Notes: generated by a model from the letters alone, not told the origin. DNA of 29,140 nt from Chitinophagaceae bacterium UBA4407 (GCA_002390845.1 DGQT01000032.1:1-29140); one strand, 5' to 3'. Numbered from the stretch's first letter, positions 16,274 through 26,195 are shown. Program-made: numbers and translations.

Positions 16274-16535
16274 TTATTAGCCAAACTAAAGAACATGAAT
16301 GAAGCTTTACTTGCGTCGCACACTTGTACGGTTGGATCATTTTTCGACATTGAGAACCCCCTACTAAGGAATCTGCCTACAGAACATTTTTAAACCGCGG
16401 AGACGGAGAGGCACTAAGTAATACGCTGCGTCTTGGCGTCTCTGCGGTTTGTATTTTCTGCTCATTAATAATCCAACCGTACAAGTGTGCGACGCAACGA
16501 AAGCTTCATTTCCATTCTGCTGCCGGGCCAAAAAA
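16274..16535. repeat. Palindromic intergenic element, copy 8 (complete; pairs with the copy at 18651)
   Basis: Left core TTGCGTCGCAC is at 16311-16321 and right core GTGCGACGCAA at 16487-16497. The inner arm ends are perfect complements (CACACTTGTACGGTTGGAT and its reverse complement). The interior carries a nested inverted repeat, AAACCGCGGAGAC with GTCTCTGCGGTTT. Read on the minus strand, the interior matches the plus-strand interior of the copy at 18651-18910 over most of its length, so the two copies are inverted relative to each other. The right edge is 5 bp from the stop codon of the M13 peptidase gene. (Copy numbers in these entries skip 7: a candidate there was rejected.). Confidence 0.88.
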
Positions 16536-16540
16536 TTCCT

Positions 16541-18577
16541 CTACCATATTCTGGCCCGCAAACTATCGGGCAGGTACATTTTGTTGCCCGGCTTTACATT
16601 AAATGCTTCGTAAAAAGCATCCACATTTACCAGTGGGCCGTTTACCCGGAACTTTTCGGGTGAATGCACATCAGTTAATACCTGTGTGCGTATTTGTTCG
16701 GGGCGCACATTCTCCTGCCAGCTTAATGCGTAACCCAGAAAGAACCTTTGAGTTGGAGTAAAGCCTGCTATCTTTTCGCCTTTTTTGTATTCATCTGTTT
16801 GTTTAAATGCATCAAAGCCAAGCAACACGCCGCCAAGGTCTGCAATGTTTTCGCCAAGGGTGGCTTTGCCATTTATTTTAAAAGTATCAATCGCCACATA
16901 TTTGCTAAACTGGTCTGCAAGCATTGCAGCGCGGTGGGTAAACTGTATAGAATCCTGCAGAGACCACCATTCTTTCAGGTTGCCCTGTTTATCAAACTGC
17001 CTGCCTTCATCATCGAATCCGTGTGTCATTTCATGCCCAATGGTAGATGCTGCCATATAACCATAAACAACGGCATCGTCCAACTCACTGTCATCATACC
17101 CCGGAACAATAAAGGCGGCGGCCGGTAATACTATTTCATTATTAGAAGGATCGTAATATGCATTATACGTTTGTGGAAACATGGCCCACTCTGTTTTATC
17201 AACGGGCTTGCCCAGTTTGCTGAAATAGAAATTATGCCAGAAAATATTTGCATTCACTTCATTTTGAAAATAGCTGTCAGCACTTATTTGCAGCGAAGAA
17301 AAATCTTTCCATTTGTCGGGATAGCCTACTTTTTTATTTACAACGGCTAATTTCTGCAGCGCTTTTTGTTTGGTACTGTCAGTCATCCAGGCCAGGTTCT
17401 CAATCCTGTGCTGTAGTGCAGTGCGGATGTTTTCAACAAGCGTTGTATATCGCTGTTTGGCCGCATCGGTAAAATATTTTTTCACGTATATCTGCCCCAG
17501 CAATTCGCCCATTACTGCCTGTTCTGATTGGATTACCCTTTTCCATCTTGGCTTTCTTTCGGGTGTACCTGAAAAGAGTTTATTGAATGTAAAATCCTCT
17601 CTTCCAAAAGCATCGGGCAAGGCGTTGGCGTAAGCATCTACCAAACGGAAACGCAGGTAATCTTTCCATGTATCAATTGGAGTGCTGTGCAACACTACGC
17701 CTGCTTCTTTATAATATTCCGGCTGACCGATGATAACAGAGTCTGCACTGCTCACACCAATAATTTGCATATAATTATTCCAGTCTATACCGTTAGAAAC
17801 TTTGTTAAGGTCTTTCACCGAAAACTTATTGTAATTGGCGTAAGGATCACGAAGGTCTTCGAGCTTTCTGCTTGCTTTTGCGAGTTGTGTTTCTAACGCA
17901 AGAATATTTTTTGCAGCACTTACAGTCTTCGCAGTATCGCCACCAATCATGTTCAATACATTAGCCATGTGCGTTACGTACGCATTGCGTATGGCAGCAG
18001 AAGTGCTGTCCATTTTAAAATAAAATTCACGCTCCGGAAGTCCGGTGCCAGCCTGCCAAAGTTGTAATGCTTCCAGCGAACTGTTCTTTGCATCCTGCCC
18101 TACTGAAAACCCTATTAAAGTTCCAACGCCCATTTTATCTAACATAGCCATTGCGGTTTGCAGGCTTGCTATATCCTCTATCGCATCAATCTGTGTAAGG
18201 TATTGCTGCAACGGTTTTATGCCTTGCTTTTCTATGTTTACCGTATCCATTGCAGCCTTCCAGAAATCGCCAATTTTTTGCTCAGCGCTGCCTGCTGCGG
18301 TAGATGTTTTTGCAACTTCTTCATTAATGTCGCGCAGCCGTTTTTGTGTTTCATCGGGTATTACCTGAAAGAGCCCCCAGCCGCCTTCATCAGAGGGAAT
18401 GGGGTTTCGTTTTAACCAGCCACCATTTGCGTATTGAAAAAAATCATCGGCGGGATTCACTGTTGTATCCAGGTTTGCGGCAAGAACATCAGGCTTTGTA
18501 ACCTTCTCAGTTTTTGTGTTACATGCAAGTGCAAACAAACTGATGCAGGCATATAAAAATGCATTTTTCATAATCAT
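16541..18577 (-). CDS. M13 (neprilysin-type) zinc metallopeptidase lipoprotein
   Basis: 678 residues (676 if the second ATG, at 18571, is used; MKNAF is the more usual start). The N-terminus ends in FALAC (C19), a lipobox, so the enzyme is probably membrane-anchored in the envelope, not secreted free. The long N-terminal M13 domain spans about 35-420. The catalytic domain has the substrate-binding NAYYDP (472-477), zinc motif H515-E-M-T-H519, and ENIAD (576-580) with E576 as third zinc ligand and D580. The protein ends RIW, like the conserved C-terminal tail of neprilysins. All catalytic residues are present. The family cleaves oligopeptides on the amino side of hydrophobic residues. The gene stands alone between two inverted copies of the palindromic element, with the 3' copy touching its stop codon. 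Confidence 0.92.
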   Translation of the reverse strand: MIMKNAFLYACISLFALACNTKTEKVTKPDVLAANLDTTVNPADDFFQYANGGWLKRNPIPSDEGGWGLFQVIPDETQKRLRDINEEVAKTSTAAGSAEQKIGDFWKAAMDTVNIEKQGIKPLQQYLTQIDAIEDIASLQTAMAMLDKMGVGTLIGFSVGQDAKNSSLEALQLWQAGTGLPEREFYFKMDSTSAAIRNAYVTHMANVLNMIGGDTAKTVSAAKNILALETQLAKASRKLEDLRDPYANYNKFSVKDLNKVSNGIDWNNYMQIIGVSSADSVIIGQPEYYKEAGVVLHSTPIDTWKDYLRFRLVDAYANALPDAFGREDFTFNKLFSGTPERKPRWKRVIQSEQAVMGELLGQIYVKKYFTDAAKQRYTTLVENIRTALQHRIENLAWMTDSTKQKALQKLAVVNKKVGYPDKWKDFSSLQISADSYFQNEVNANIFWHNFYFSKLGKPVDKTEWAMFPQTYNAYYDPSNNEIVLPAAAFIVPGYDDSELDDAVVYGYMAASTIGHEMTHGFDDEGRQFDKQGNLKEWWSLQDSIQFTHRAAMLADQFSKYVAIDTFKINGKATLGENIADLGGVLLGFDAFKQTDEYKKGEKIAGFTPTQRFFLGYALSWQENVRPEQIRTQVLTDVHSPEKFRVNGPLVNVDAFYEAFNVKPGNKMYLPDSLRARIW

Positions 18578-18650
18578 GATAAAATTATTAATAGACCAAT
18601 GTAATAAATATTATAAAGCAGCCATAAAAATAAGATACAGGTAAGAAAAC

Positions 18651-18910
18651 TATGGGCCCGGCAAATGCATTGCTATTAGGCTTTACTTGCGTCGCACCCG
18701 TGTACGGTTGGATTATTAATGAGCAGAAAATACAAACCGCAGAGACGCCAAGACGCAAAGGATTACCTGGAGCCGTTCTGTATCCGCGGTTTAAAAATGT
18801 TCTACAGGCAGGTTGTTTGACAAGGTGCCCAATGCTAAAAAAATGATCTGAACGTACAAGAGCGCGACGCAAGAAAAGCTGAAAAAAGATATTTAGCCGG
18901 GTACAAAAAA
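18651..18910. repeat. Palindromic intergenic element, copy 9 (complete; inverted relative to the copy at 16274)
   Basis: Left core TTGCGTCGCAC is at 18687-18697; right core GCGCGACGCAA, with one change, is at 18862-18872. The outer end is AGCCGGGTAC plus an A-run to 18910. The interior reads ATTATTAATGAGCAGAAAAT, then ACAAACCGCAGAGACGCCAA, then a diverged stretch, then CCGCGGTTTAAAAATGTTCT. This is the reverse complement of the interior of the copy at 16274-16535. It fills most of the 353-bp gap between the M13 start and the PorP/SprF stop codon (18931). Confidence 0.87.
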
Positions 18911-18930
18911 ATAATTAATATTTCAGCGTT

Positions 18931-19965
18931 TTAGAATTTAATCGAAGGACATTTAACCGCTTTTCCGCCAACATTGAAAACGCCGGTTTTTACAACAGAA
19001 AGTTCATAAGCCCCGCGGGTTTGATTGTAACTGCCCAGTGAAGAACTGGTAGCATCGTAGTTAACGGTAATAGCAAGGTCGGTTAACTGAAAACCTACCA
19101 TTGGTATAAAGGCATCCTTAAGACGTAAATACAATCCTCCGATGGCCTGTATATGCCCGTCGCCGCTAACGTTATAATGCGCATTAAGCCCGGCAACAGT
19201 TTCGTAAGCTGTTCCCATTTTGCTTACATAAATATTGGGGTTAAGGATCCACTGATCGTTTAATTTAAAACTTCCATTCAGGAACACAGTAAACCGCGGA
19301 TCGATCCTGGTATCGGCAAACCCACTGGCAAAAAAAGATTCTCTTGGGCGGTTAATATGCATTACACTGAAACCAATATTTACGTAAGCATTTTCGGTTG
19401 GGAAAAGTGCATAATTTAAACCGGCCTGCAGATCGAGATACGTAACAGAGTTGTATGCAAAATTTTCGCCGCTGGGTGCTGCGACATCGAAAAATTTTCC
19501 GTTCCATTGCCGGTCGAAAGTAAGCTTGGTAAGGTCAATTCTCTTGTTAATAAAACCCACATTAAAACCTCCGCTCAACAGGCTGTTATAACCAAGCAAC
19601 TGGTGATACGCAACAGAAGCGAAACCCCTTGTAGCTGTAAGTCCGCCACTGCCTGCAACATCGCGCAGCAATGCACCGCCAACACCCACCCAGCCACTTT
19701 CGAACCTGTCGTTGAATAATTGCACATCGCCCCAGGCACTCATGGTTTTGTATGGATTTGGTGTAATGCTCGCCCACTGGTTACGGTAGTTAACACCAAT
19801 ACGGTAATCATCATCCGGCGCAAAACCTGTGTTGGCAGGGTTTACTAATAATGGCGCATTGAAGTATTGCGAAAAATGAAGATCCTGTGCATGCAGTAAC
19901 CCGGCACTGGAAATACACAATGCAATAAAAAAAATAATTTTACTATGGCGCGGCATCATACCCAT
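18931..19965 (-). CDS. PorP/SprF-family type IX secretion membrane protein
   Basis: 344 residues; signal peptide ending LLHA-Q (about 27). The family hallmark follows at once: DLHFSQYFNAPLLVNPANTG, then YRIGVNYRNQW and a series of outer-membrane barrel strands (KLNDQWILNPNIYVSKMG, HIQAIGGLYLRLKDAF, GFQLTDLAITVNYDATSSSLG). PorP/SprF proteins sit in the outer membrane and help T9SS attach or export their dedicated adhesin. The start could also be Met3 or Met4; all leave an intact signal peptide. It begins 10 bp after the stop codon of the CHU_C protein gene at 19976-23629, so the two form an operon, matching the known pairing of a large type B substrate with its own SprF. Confidence 0.92.
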   Translation of the reverse strand: MGMMPRHSKIIFFIALCISSAGLLHAQDLHFSQYFNAPLLVNPANTGFAPDDDYRIGVNYRNQWASITPNPYKTMSAWGDVQLFNDRFESGWVGVGGALLRDVAGSGGLTATRGFASVAYHQLLGYNSLLSGGFNVGFINKRIDLTKLTFDRQWNGKFFDVAAPSGENFAYNSVTYLDLQAGLNYALFPTENAYVNIGFSVMHINRPRESFFASGFADTRIDPRFTVFLNGSFKLNDQWILNPNIYVSKMGTAYETVAGLNAHYNVSGDGHIQAIGGLYLRLKDAFIPMVGFQLTDLAITVNYDATSSSLGSYNQTRGAYELSVVKTGVFNVGGKAVKCPSIKF

Positions 19966-19975
19966 AAATCTACGT

Positions 19976-22900
19976 CTATCTTAATAAAGTAATATCACCT
20001 TTCTTTCTGAATTGTTTCCCGTCAGAAAATGTTACATCCAAAACGTAAACATAAACTTCCTGGGGTTGTATGGCACCTTTGTAAGTACCATCCCATCCCT
20101 GCTTTGTATTGTTGGTTTGAAATATCAATGTGCCCCAGCGGTTATAAATTCTCCAGTCCATTTTTTGTATGCCATATCCTTTTACGGTAACCTGGTCATT
20201 AACACCGTCACCGTTTGGTGTAAATGCATTGGGAACATCTAACAATGGAATAATAATGGCCTGCACCGGCTGGCATAAAGTATCTGTACAACCGAAATTA
20301 TTATATGTTATCAGGCAGGCATTATAGATGCCGGTTGCATTATAAATGTGCGAAACAGTAGTATCCCGGTTTGCAGTAACCAATGAGTCGCCATCACCAA
20401 ACACCCATTTATACAAAGTGGCTCCCTGCGAGAAGTTAACAAACACTGTTGCAGTATTTTCTTTTGCAGGCTGCGGCCCATAGGTAAAGAGCGATGTTGG
20501 CTTGGCGCTTACAGTAATCGTTTGTTCGGTACTGTCTATTTTATTACAGGTAGAAGTATCGACGGCCACAAGTTTGATTGTATAAGTACCGATCAGGTTG
20601 TAAGTATGGGTTGGGCTTTGTACTGTTGATGAAGTATTATCACCAAAGTCCCAGAAAAACTGTTGCCCTGCCAGAGAAATATTATTAAAAGCAGCGGTAT
20701 AGGGAACACAGCCATAAGGCGGCGTTTCAAATTGCGCTTTTACATTTGGTGCAACCCTAAGTTGCGTTGTTGCAGAATCAGGCGAGTTACAATATGATGT
20801 ATCAATCAGGCGAAGCACAATATTGTATGTTCCCGGTGCCGGATAGCTATGATTCACAGAAGGAAGATTGCTGATAATCCGGGTACCGTCACCAAAATCC
20901 CATTCAAAACTCTGCGCATTAAACGGCTTATTTACAGGTGCCACAGAAGTATTATTGAACTGGTAATTTAAAGACTCGCAGGGGGGCAATTTTATTGTAT
21001 TAAAATTAATGTAAGCTTTATCATCCCTTACCCTGATATTGGTATAGGAAGTATCGGCAATATTACATGTTAGCGAATCAATAGAAACAAGTCTTACCCT
21101 AAACGTACCCAGTGTATTATAAATATGTGAATTTGAAGGGATGGTTGTAGTTTGTTCGGGACTGCCATCGCCAAAATCCCAAACAAACTGTTTGCCTGTT
21201 GCAATGGTATCTGTAAAATCTACCGTTAATGGAAGACAGCCTGAAGTGTCTCTTGGAACTCCATCTATTGCAGACCGAACCGCTGAACCAACTCCCGCAA
21301 ATTCGAAAGCAATCTTTAATGCAGCTTCATTACAGCCTGCCCCTGATTGTGCATTATTATTACGCCCCCAAACATTACCTGGAGTGGTAGGGAAAATTCC
21401 AATGCCATTACAGTTGGCACATAAAGCTTCATAAATTACGCCCTCTTTGTCAAAGCGGCTGGTACCGCCGTCAACATGGTCACCTACATCAGGCACATTG
21501 TCAAAGTTGCCATAATAAGTTCCATACAACTGGCTTAATGCATTTTTCTCAAGAATAAAGAAATAAAAATCGCTGCCATCTGAAGCACTCCGGATCGCAT
21601 CGGGTGTTACAGACAAATTTGTGGTATTTGCATTGGGATAACCTTCGCTAACATCAAGACCACCACCCCAGCCTGCTACATAAACATTCTCGCAACGGTC
21701 AACCAGGAATGCAGTGGTAGAAATATCGGGAACACTAAACCCTTTTCCAAAATTTGCAGAATAAACTACGCCACTTAAATCAGTCTTCATTTTTGTAATA
21801 AACTGTTTGCCACCAGCCTGGTTGCCACTGGCATTAAATGCAGATTGAATAACGGGGAATGCAATCGTAGTTGTTCCGGTAATATATGGAAAGCCTAATT
21901 TATCAAACTGCACACCATAAACCATGTCATTCCCTGAAGTCCCTACATAGCAGGTTTTAATTTGAGTACTTCCATCATTACTGATGATTGATATAAACCC
22001 ATCGCCACCAGGTTGTGGTCCTGTCCCTCCCTGGTAAGTACTGAATAAGATTGGACCGTTGTTACCCCCTGTTGCCTTAAGGTTATTGCTTGTAGTAGCG
22101 CCAGCTACATAGATATTATCGTTGAGTGGATTTAAGGATAGAGCAAAAGCAGCATCATCGCCACCACCACCAAGAAAAGATGAAAAAAGTATGTTGCCTA
22201 GATCACTACTTGTTTTTATGAGAACACCGTCCTGGGAACCACCAGAAGTACCCTGAAATGCACCTGCCGTAACCGGGAATGTAGATGATTGGGTAGCTGA
22301 AGCAAGATAGATATTATTCTTACCATCAACAATCACTTCGCTTCTTGCATCATCCCCATAGTTACGGCTAATACTTAGCGGACCAATTGTTTCTTTTGAT
22401 CTTATGTTTACACCATCATCATCCGGGCCACCTATTTTCCGTGAGCCCAGCAGCAATGATCCGTCTGCACTCAATTTTGAAATAAAAATATCTTCCTTAC
22501 CACCAGTACCGAAAGTTGCAGATGTTGCCGGAAAATTTGGTGAATCGGTTCGACCGGCAACAACCAGGTTTCCCTGATTATCTACAATCATACTGTGTGG
22601 TTGTTCATTACCCCCGCCACCCAAATATGTTGCGTATAAACGGCTTGATCCATCCACCGAACTGAGTTTGATTATAGCAACATCATAACCATCACCTGAG
22701 CCTCCGCCAAAATTCTCCTGGTAAGCCCCGGTACTTGTTGGGTAACCGCTGCCAAAAGCAATACCGCCGGCATAAAAATTTCCTGCGGCATCATAAGTTG
22801 CGGTATAGCCCCAGTTATCTACCAGGCTGCCTGTAAAACTTGCAAAAACAATTGTGGGGTCAATTATCAAGGTAGCTGTTTTGGAATAGTTGCTAATTTT

Positions 22901-23629
22901 AAAACGTACCGTATTGCCCTCTATTGAATAACCCGCTTCCACATCGGCCCTTCCTTTTTCGTTTAGCTGATAGCAATAGGGCCGTAACTCTGACACCTCA
23001 CCCAAAGCGGTTTTAATAATCAAGTTTTTATTCTTTAGCGAAAGCCCTGAAATACCATCAAAACGCAAAGCAATTTTACTTACATCAGCCCCCGGGTGAA
23101 CGATGAGATCATATTTCAAATTACCCTTGTCGGTGTAATATCTTGCATCAACTCCTTTATAAATATTCTTATAAGTTACCGCCTGGAATACTTTACACTT
23201 CGATGCCCACTTAGATTTATCGCTGCCCTGGAAATAATTATTATAAGTATCCAATGGTTTATCGGGAACAATGGTAGCATCGGGCGAAGAACCCACGAAA
23301 CTCACTTCATACGCAAAAGAACGCAATGTTACCTGCCGCTGCCCATCTTCCGGGTTAGCCGCAGCACTTTTTACAAAATGGCTTCCTGTCTCATCATGAA
23401 AATGCCCGGAATAAAGTGCGGCCACTTTCTTCATATCTTCTTTATTGTTCAGCACAACTTTGTATCCCTGTTGCTGTAAGAAAAAAGCGCTGCCACCCAT
23501 ATCGCTTTTGAACTTAACCTTACTATCCCACTGGCCTTTATTTTCTACATACTCAAGGCTTTGTGCAAAAGCTGAATGAATAACAAACAAAAGAATTGCG
23601 CTGACAAAAAATCGTATAGAGGAACTCAA
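19976..23629 (-). CDS. Large PKD-repeat surface protein with CHU_C (T9SS type B) sorting domain
   Basis: 1217 residues. The signal peptide ends near SAFA-Q (23). An N-terminal domain (about 25-255, YVENKGQWDSKVKF) is of the kind found ahead of SBBP propellers. An SBBP-type beta-propeller occupies about 260-780, with repeats such as YLGGGGNEQPHSMIVDNQGN and FLGGGGDDAAFALSLNPLND. Four PKD domains follow, at about 785-868, 875-958, 962-1040 and 1044-1125 (WDFGDG-type motifs at 817, 910, 993 and 1075). The C-terminal gliding-associated CHU_C/type B sorting domain is at 1130-1217 (NAFTPNGDGVNDQ, YNRWG, GWDGTYKG). It is the probable cargo of the SprF gene 10 bp downstream, serving adhesion or gliding. 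The only usable start is TTG: an in-frame stop lies upstream and the next Met is residue 44, inside the N-terminal domain. Confidence 0.9.
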   Translation of the reverse strand: MSSSIRFFVSAILLFVIHSAFAQSLEYVENKGQWDSKVKFKSDMGGSAFFLQQQGYKVVLNNKEDMKKVAALYSGHFHDETGSHFVKSAAANPEDGQRQVTLRSFAYEVSFVGSSPDATIVPDKPLDTYNNYFQGSDKSKWASKCKVFQAVTYKNIYKGVDARYYTDKGNLKYDLIVHPGADVSKIALRFDGISGLSLKNKNLIIKTALGEVSELRPYCYQLNEKGRADVEAGYSIEGNTVRFKISNYSKTATLIIDPTIVFASFTGSLVDNWGYTATYDAAGNFYAGGIAFGSGYPTSTGAYQENFGGGSGDGYDVAIIKLSSVDGSSRLYATYLGGGGNEQPHSMIVDNQGNLVVAGRTDSPNFPATSATFGTGGKEDIFISKLSADGSLLLGSRKIGGPDDDGVNIRSKETIGPLSISRNYGDDARSEVIVDGKNNIYLASATQSSTFPVTAGAFQGTSGGSQDGVLIKTSSDLGNILFSSFLGGGGDDAAFALSLNPLNDNIYVAGATTSNNLKATGGNNGPILFSTYQGGTGPQPGGDGFISIISNDGSTQIKTCYVGTSGNDMVYGVQFDKLGFPYITGTTTIAFPVIQSAFNASGNQAGGKQFITKMKTDLSGVVYSANFGKGFSVPDISTTAFLVDRCENVYVAGWGGGLDVSEGYPNANTTNLSVTPDAIRSASDGSDFYFFILEKNALSQLYGTYYGNFDNVPDVGDHVDGGTSRFDKEGVIYEALCANCNGIGIFPTTPGNVWGRNNNAQSGAGCNEAALKIAFEFAGVGSAVRSAIDGVPRDTSGCLPLTVDFTDTIATGKQFVWDFGDGSPEQTTTIPSNSHIYNTLGTFRVRLVSIDSLTCNIADTSYTNIRVRDDKAYINFNTIKLPPCESLNYQFNNTSVAPVNKPFNAQSFEWDFGDGTRIISNLPSVNHSYPAPGTYNIVLRLIDTSYCNSPDSATTQLRVAPNVKAQFETPPYGCVPYTAAFNNISLAGQQFFWDFGDNTSSTVQSPTHTYNLIGTYTIKLVAVDTSTCNKIDSTEQTITVSAKPTSLFTYGPQPAKENTATVFVNFSQGATLYKWVFGDGDSLVTANRDTTVSHIYNATGIYNACLITYNNFGCTDTLCQPVQAIIIPLLDVPNAFTPNGDGVNDQVTVKGYGIQKMDWRIYNRWGTLIFQTNNTKQGWDGTYKGAIQPQEVYVYVLDVTFSDGKQFRKKGDITLLR

Positions 23630-23677
23630 AGGAATTTTTTTTAAAAGTTACGAATTATGCCTGTATTTAGTTTATTA

Positions 23678-23895
23678 TTTTTTGTTTACCAGCCAAAGTT
23701 CTTTGGTCATCGCCTGTTGTGTCACTCACTTGTACGTTCGGAACATTGAGCAGCAAGTCCGAAAGAACGGAGATCCGAAAGAAATACAGTTGCAATTGCT
23801 TTCGGACTTACTGACTTGCTGACTTCCGGTCTAACAGTACAAGAGTGCGACGCAACGAAAGCCAAATCAATGAACAAATGCCGACGTCAAAAAAA
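23678..23895. repeat. Palindromic intergenic element, copy 10 (complete)
   Basis: The left arm begins at a T-run (23678-23682) and has a mutated core, TTGTGTCACTC (about 23717-23727), then TTGTACGTTCGGA. The right arm has core GTGCGACGCAA at 23845-23855 and ends in an A-run at 23895. The interior contains AAGTCCGAAAG pairing with CTTTCGGACTT, and repeated CTGACTT units. It occupies the 312-bp gap between the CHU_C gene start and the recG stop codon. Confidence 0.8.
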
Positions 23896-23941
23896 TGTAT
23901 TAAAACTCCGATGTTAACGTTTGTAAGTGTTCAATTGTTGT

Positions 23942-26086
23942 TTATGAAATGCGGCTCCACACAGTTTTTCCTTTTTGCGACATTAAATAATTTTTGAGTG
24001 GGAGATTTTGTGCATCATCAAGGTTTTCATCTTTCTCCAAAACCGTTTCGGCAAAATGTTTTGCCAAAAGCAGCAACTCTTTGTCATTGACTATACTTGC
24101 CAGCTTAAAGTTTAATACACCGCTCTGCCGTGTTCCTTCAATATCTCCGGGGCCACGCAGTTCCAGGTCTTTCTCTGCAACTACAAAACCATCGTTTGTG
24201 GCGCACATCACCTTTATACGTTCCCTTGCATCGTTGCTTACTTTGCTGCCCGTTAAAAGAATGCAATAACTTTTTTCGCTGCCGCGGCCTACACGGCCAC
24301 GCAACTGGTGCAACTGCGAAAGGCCGAATTTTTCTGCGCTTTCAATTACCATTACACTGGCGTTGGGCACATTAACGCCAACTTCGATAACGGTTGTGCT
24401 TACCATTATTTGAGTATCTTGATTTACAAAGCGTTGCATATTGGCATCCTTCTGATCAGCAGGCATGCGGCCATGCACCATGCTGATGCTGTATTTTGGT
24501 TCGGGGAAAAAACTTTTTACCTGTTCGTAACCCTGCATCAAATCCTCGTAACTCATGCTTTCGCTTTCTTCTATCAGGGGATAAATAATGTATGCCTGAC
24601 GACCTTTTTCAATTTCGGTTCTTATGAAATCCATAATATTTGCACGCTGCATTTCGTAACGGTGAACCGTTGTTATGGGTATTCTACCTGGTGGTAGCTC
24701 ATCCATCACGCTGTAATCAAGATCGCCATAAGCAGTCATAGCCAATGTTCGCGGAATAGGTGTTGCCGTCATTACCAGAATATGCGGCGGCACTGTTGCC
24801 TTTTTCCACAATTGTGCACGCTGCGCTACACCAAACCGGTGCTGCTCATCCACCACTGCAAAACCAAGGTTTTTAAACTGCACAGTGTCTTCAATAATAG
24901 CATGCGTTCCTACCAAAATATGTATGCTTCCATCCTGCAAACCCTGCCCTATTATTTTTCTTTGCTTTGCTTTTGTGCTGCCGGTAAGCAGATAAGTTTT
25001 TACAGGCATATCTTTCAAGAGATCCGTTAAACTGTCAAAGTGTTGCTTTGCCAAAATTTCTGTTGGTGCTACCATGCAGCTTTGATAGCCATTGTCGGCT
25101 GCAAGCAGCATGCAAAGCAAAGCCACGATTGTTTTACCGCTGCCTACATCGCCCTGTAGCAGGCGGTTCATTTGGTGGCCCTGTGCAGTATCGGTGCGTA
25201 TTTCGCGGATCACCCTTTTTTGTGCGCCGGTTAATTCGAAAGGCAGATGGTTGGTATAAAAATCATTGAACAGGGCACCAACTTTTTCAAACACTACTCC
25301 GCGGCTGGCTCTATGTCTGTTCAGTTTTGTTATTTGTAACCGTATCTGCGCAAGAAAAAACTCTTCAAACTTTAAACGTTTTAAAGCTGCTTCATAATCT
25401 TCCGGGCCTGCCGGAAAATGAATATCGCAAAAGGCTTTAAAGCGGCTGGTGAATTTTAATTTTTCAAGTATATAAGCAGGAAGGTTTTCAGGAATATCCC
25501 TTTCTGATAACTGCGCCAGCAATGCACTCATCAGCTTGCTGATTTGCCTGCCATTTAATGCCCTTGCTTTTAATTTTTCGGTGGTAGGGTAAACCGGTTC
25601 CAGAAAGTTTTTGCCATCGGTTTTTTCGCCGGTAATTAATTCAAGTTCGGGGTGTGTGATCTGTGGCTTGCCATTAAAAAAACCTGTGCGGCCAAACACC
25701 AGATAATTTTTTCCGGGCTCTAAAATTTTCTGCACCCAGTTAATTCCCTGGAACCAAACCAGTTCAAGGTAACCGGTATCATCTTTTAATTCTGCCACCA
25801 AACGTTTGGATCTTTTTTCTCCAATCAATTCAACGTTGGTGAGAGTTCCTGCAACCTGTATAAATTCTGTGGCAGCATTAATGTCGCGTATTTTGCTTAC
25901 TACTGTTTTATCAATATGCCGCAACGGAAAATGTTCCAGCAGATCGCGGAAAGTAAATATGCCCAGTTCTTTTTTAAGCATATCACCACGCAAAGGCCCC
26001 ACGCCTTTCAGGTATTCAACAGGACTATCTAGTATGGATGGTTTTGTATTGATAACAGTATTTACAATGAGTGCTGTAAAATACAA
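23942..26086 (-). CDS. recG: ATP-dependent DNA helicase RecG
   Basis: 714 residues. The N-terminal helical part and wedge/OB domain span about 20-170 (SPVEYLKGVGPLRGDML, AGTLTNVELIGEKRSKRLVAELKD). The superfamily 2 helicase core has Walker A GDVGSGKT (312-319), APTEILAKQH (340-349), DEQH (413-416), TATPIPRTLAM (440-450), and the C-terminal helicase motifs STTVIEVGVNVPNA and HQLRGRVGRG. The tail has RecG-specific DLELRGPGDIEGTRQSG. RecG reverses stalled forks and moves Holliday junctions. The length is normal. There is no ATG before residue 36, which lies inside the conserved start of the family; the TTG at 26086 is the only standard start after an upstream in-frame stop. No partner gene is adjacent; the next gene upstream is the repeat-flanked small gene. 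Confidence 0.96.
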   Translation of the reverse strand: MYFTALIVNTVINTKPSILDSPVEYLKGVGPLRGDMLKKELGIFTFRDLLEHFPLRHIDKTVVSKIRDINAATEFIQVAGTLTNVELIGEKRSKRLVAELKDDTGYLELVWFQGINWVQKILEPGKNYLVFGRTGFFNGKPQITHPELELITGEKTDGKNFLEPVYPTTEKLKARALNGRQISKLMSALLAQLSERDIPENLPAYILEKLKFTSRFKAFCDIHFPAGPEDYEAALKRLKFEEFFLAQIRLQITKLNRHRASRGVVFEKVGALFNDFYTNHLPFELTGAQKRVIREIRTDTAQGHQMNRLLQGDVGSGKTIVALLCMLLAADNGYQSCMVAPTEILAKQHFDSLTDLLKDMPVKTYLLTGSTKAKQRKIIGQGLQDGSIHILVGTHAIIEDTVQFKNLGFAVVDEQHRFGVAQRAQLWKKATVPPHILVMTATPIPRTLAMTAYGDLDYSVMDELPPGRIPITTVHRYEMQRANIMDFIRTEIEKGRQAYIIYPLIEESESMSYEDLMQGYEQVKSFFPEPKYSISMVHGRMPADQKDANMQRFVNQDTQIMVSTTVIEVGVNVPNASVMVIESAEKFGLSQLHQLRGRVGRGSEKSYCILLTGSKVSNDARERIKVMCATNDGFVVAEKDLELRGPGDIEGTRQSGVLNFKLASIVNDKELLLLAKHFAETVLEKDENLDDAQNLPLKNYLMSQKGKTVWSRIS

Positions 26087-26130
26087 ATTTCCGCAGCAGT
26101 AGTGCTAAATACAAAATATAAAGACAAGAA

Positions 26131-26195
26131 TTTTTTTGAGCCGGGCTAAAGGAACATGAATGAAGCTTTGCTTGCGTCGCACTCTTGTACGTTTA
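26131..26195 (+). repeat. Palindromic intergenic element, copy 11 left arm
   Basis: T-run 26131-26137, GAGCCGGGCT, ATGAATGAAGCTTT, core TTGCGTCGCAC at 26172-26182, then TCTTGTACG. Past the arm, CTTTTATATTAGCGAAGC (26209-26226) resembles the tail of the single-arm group. The arm lies in the upstream region of recG. Confidence 0.85.
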
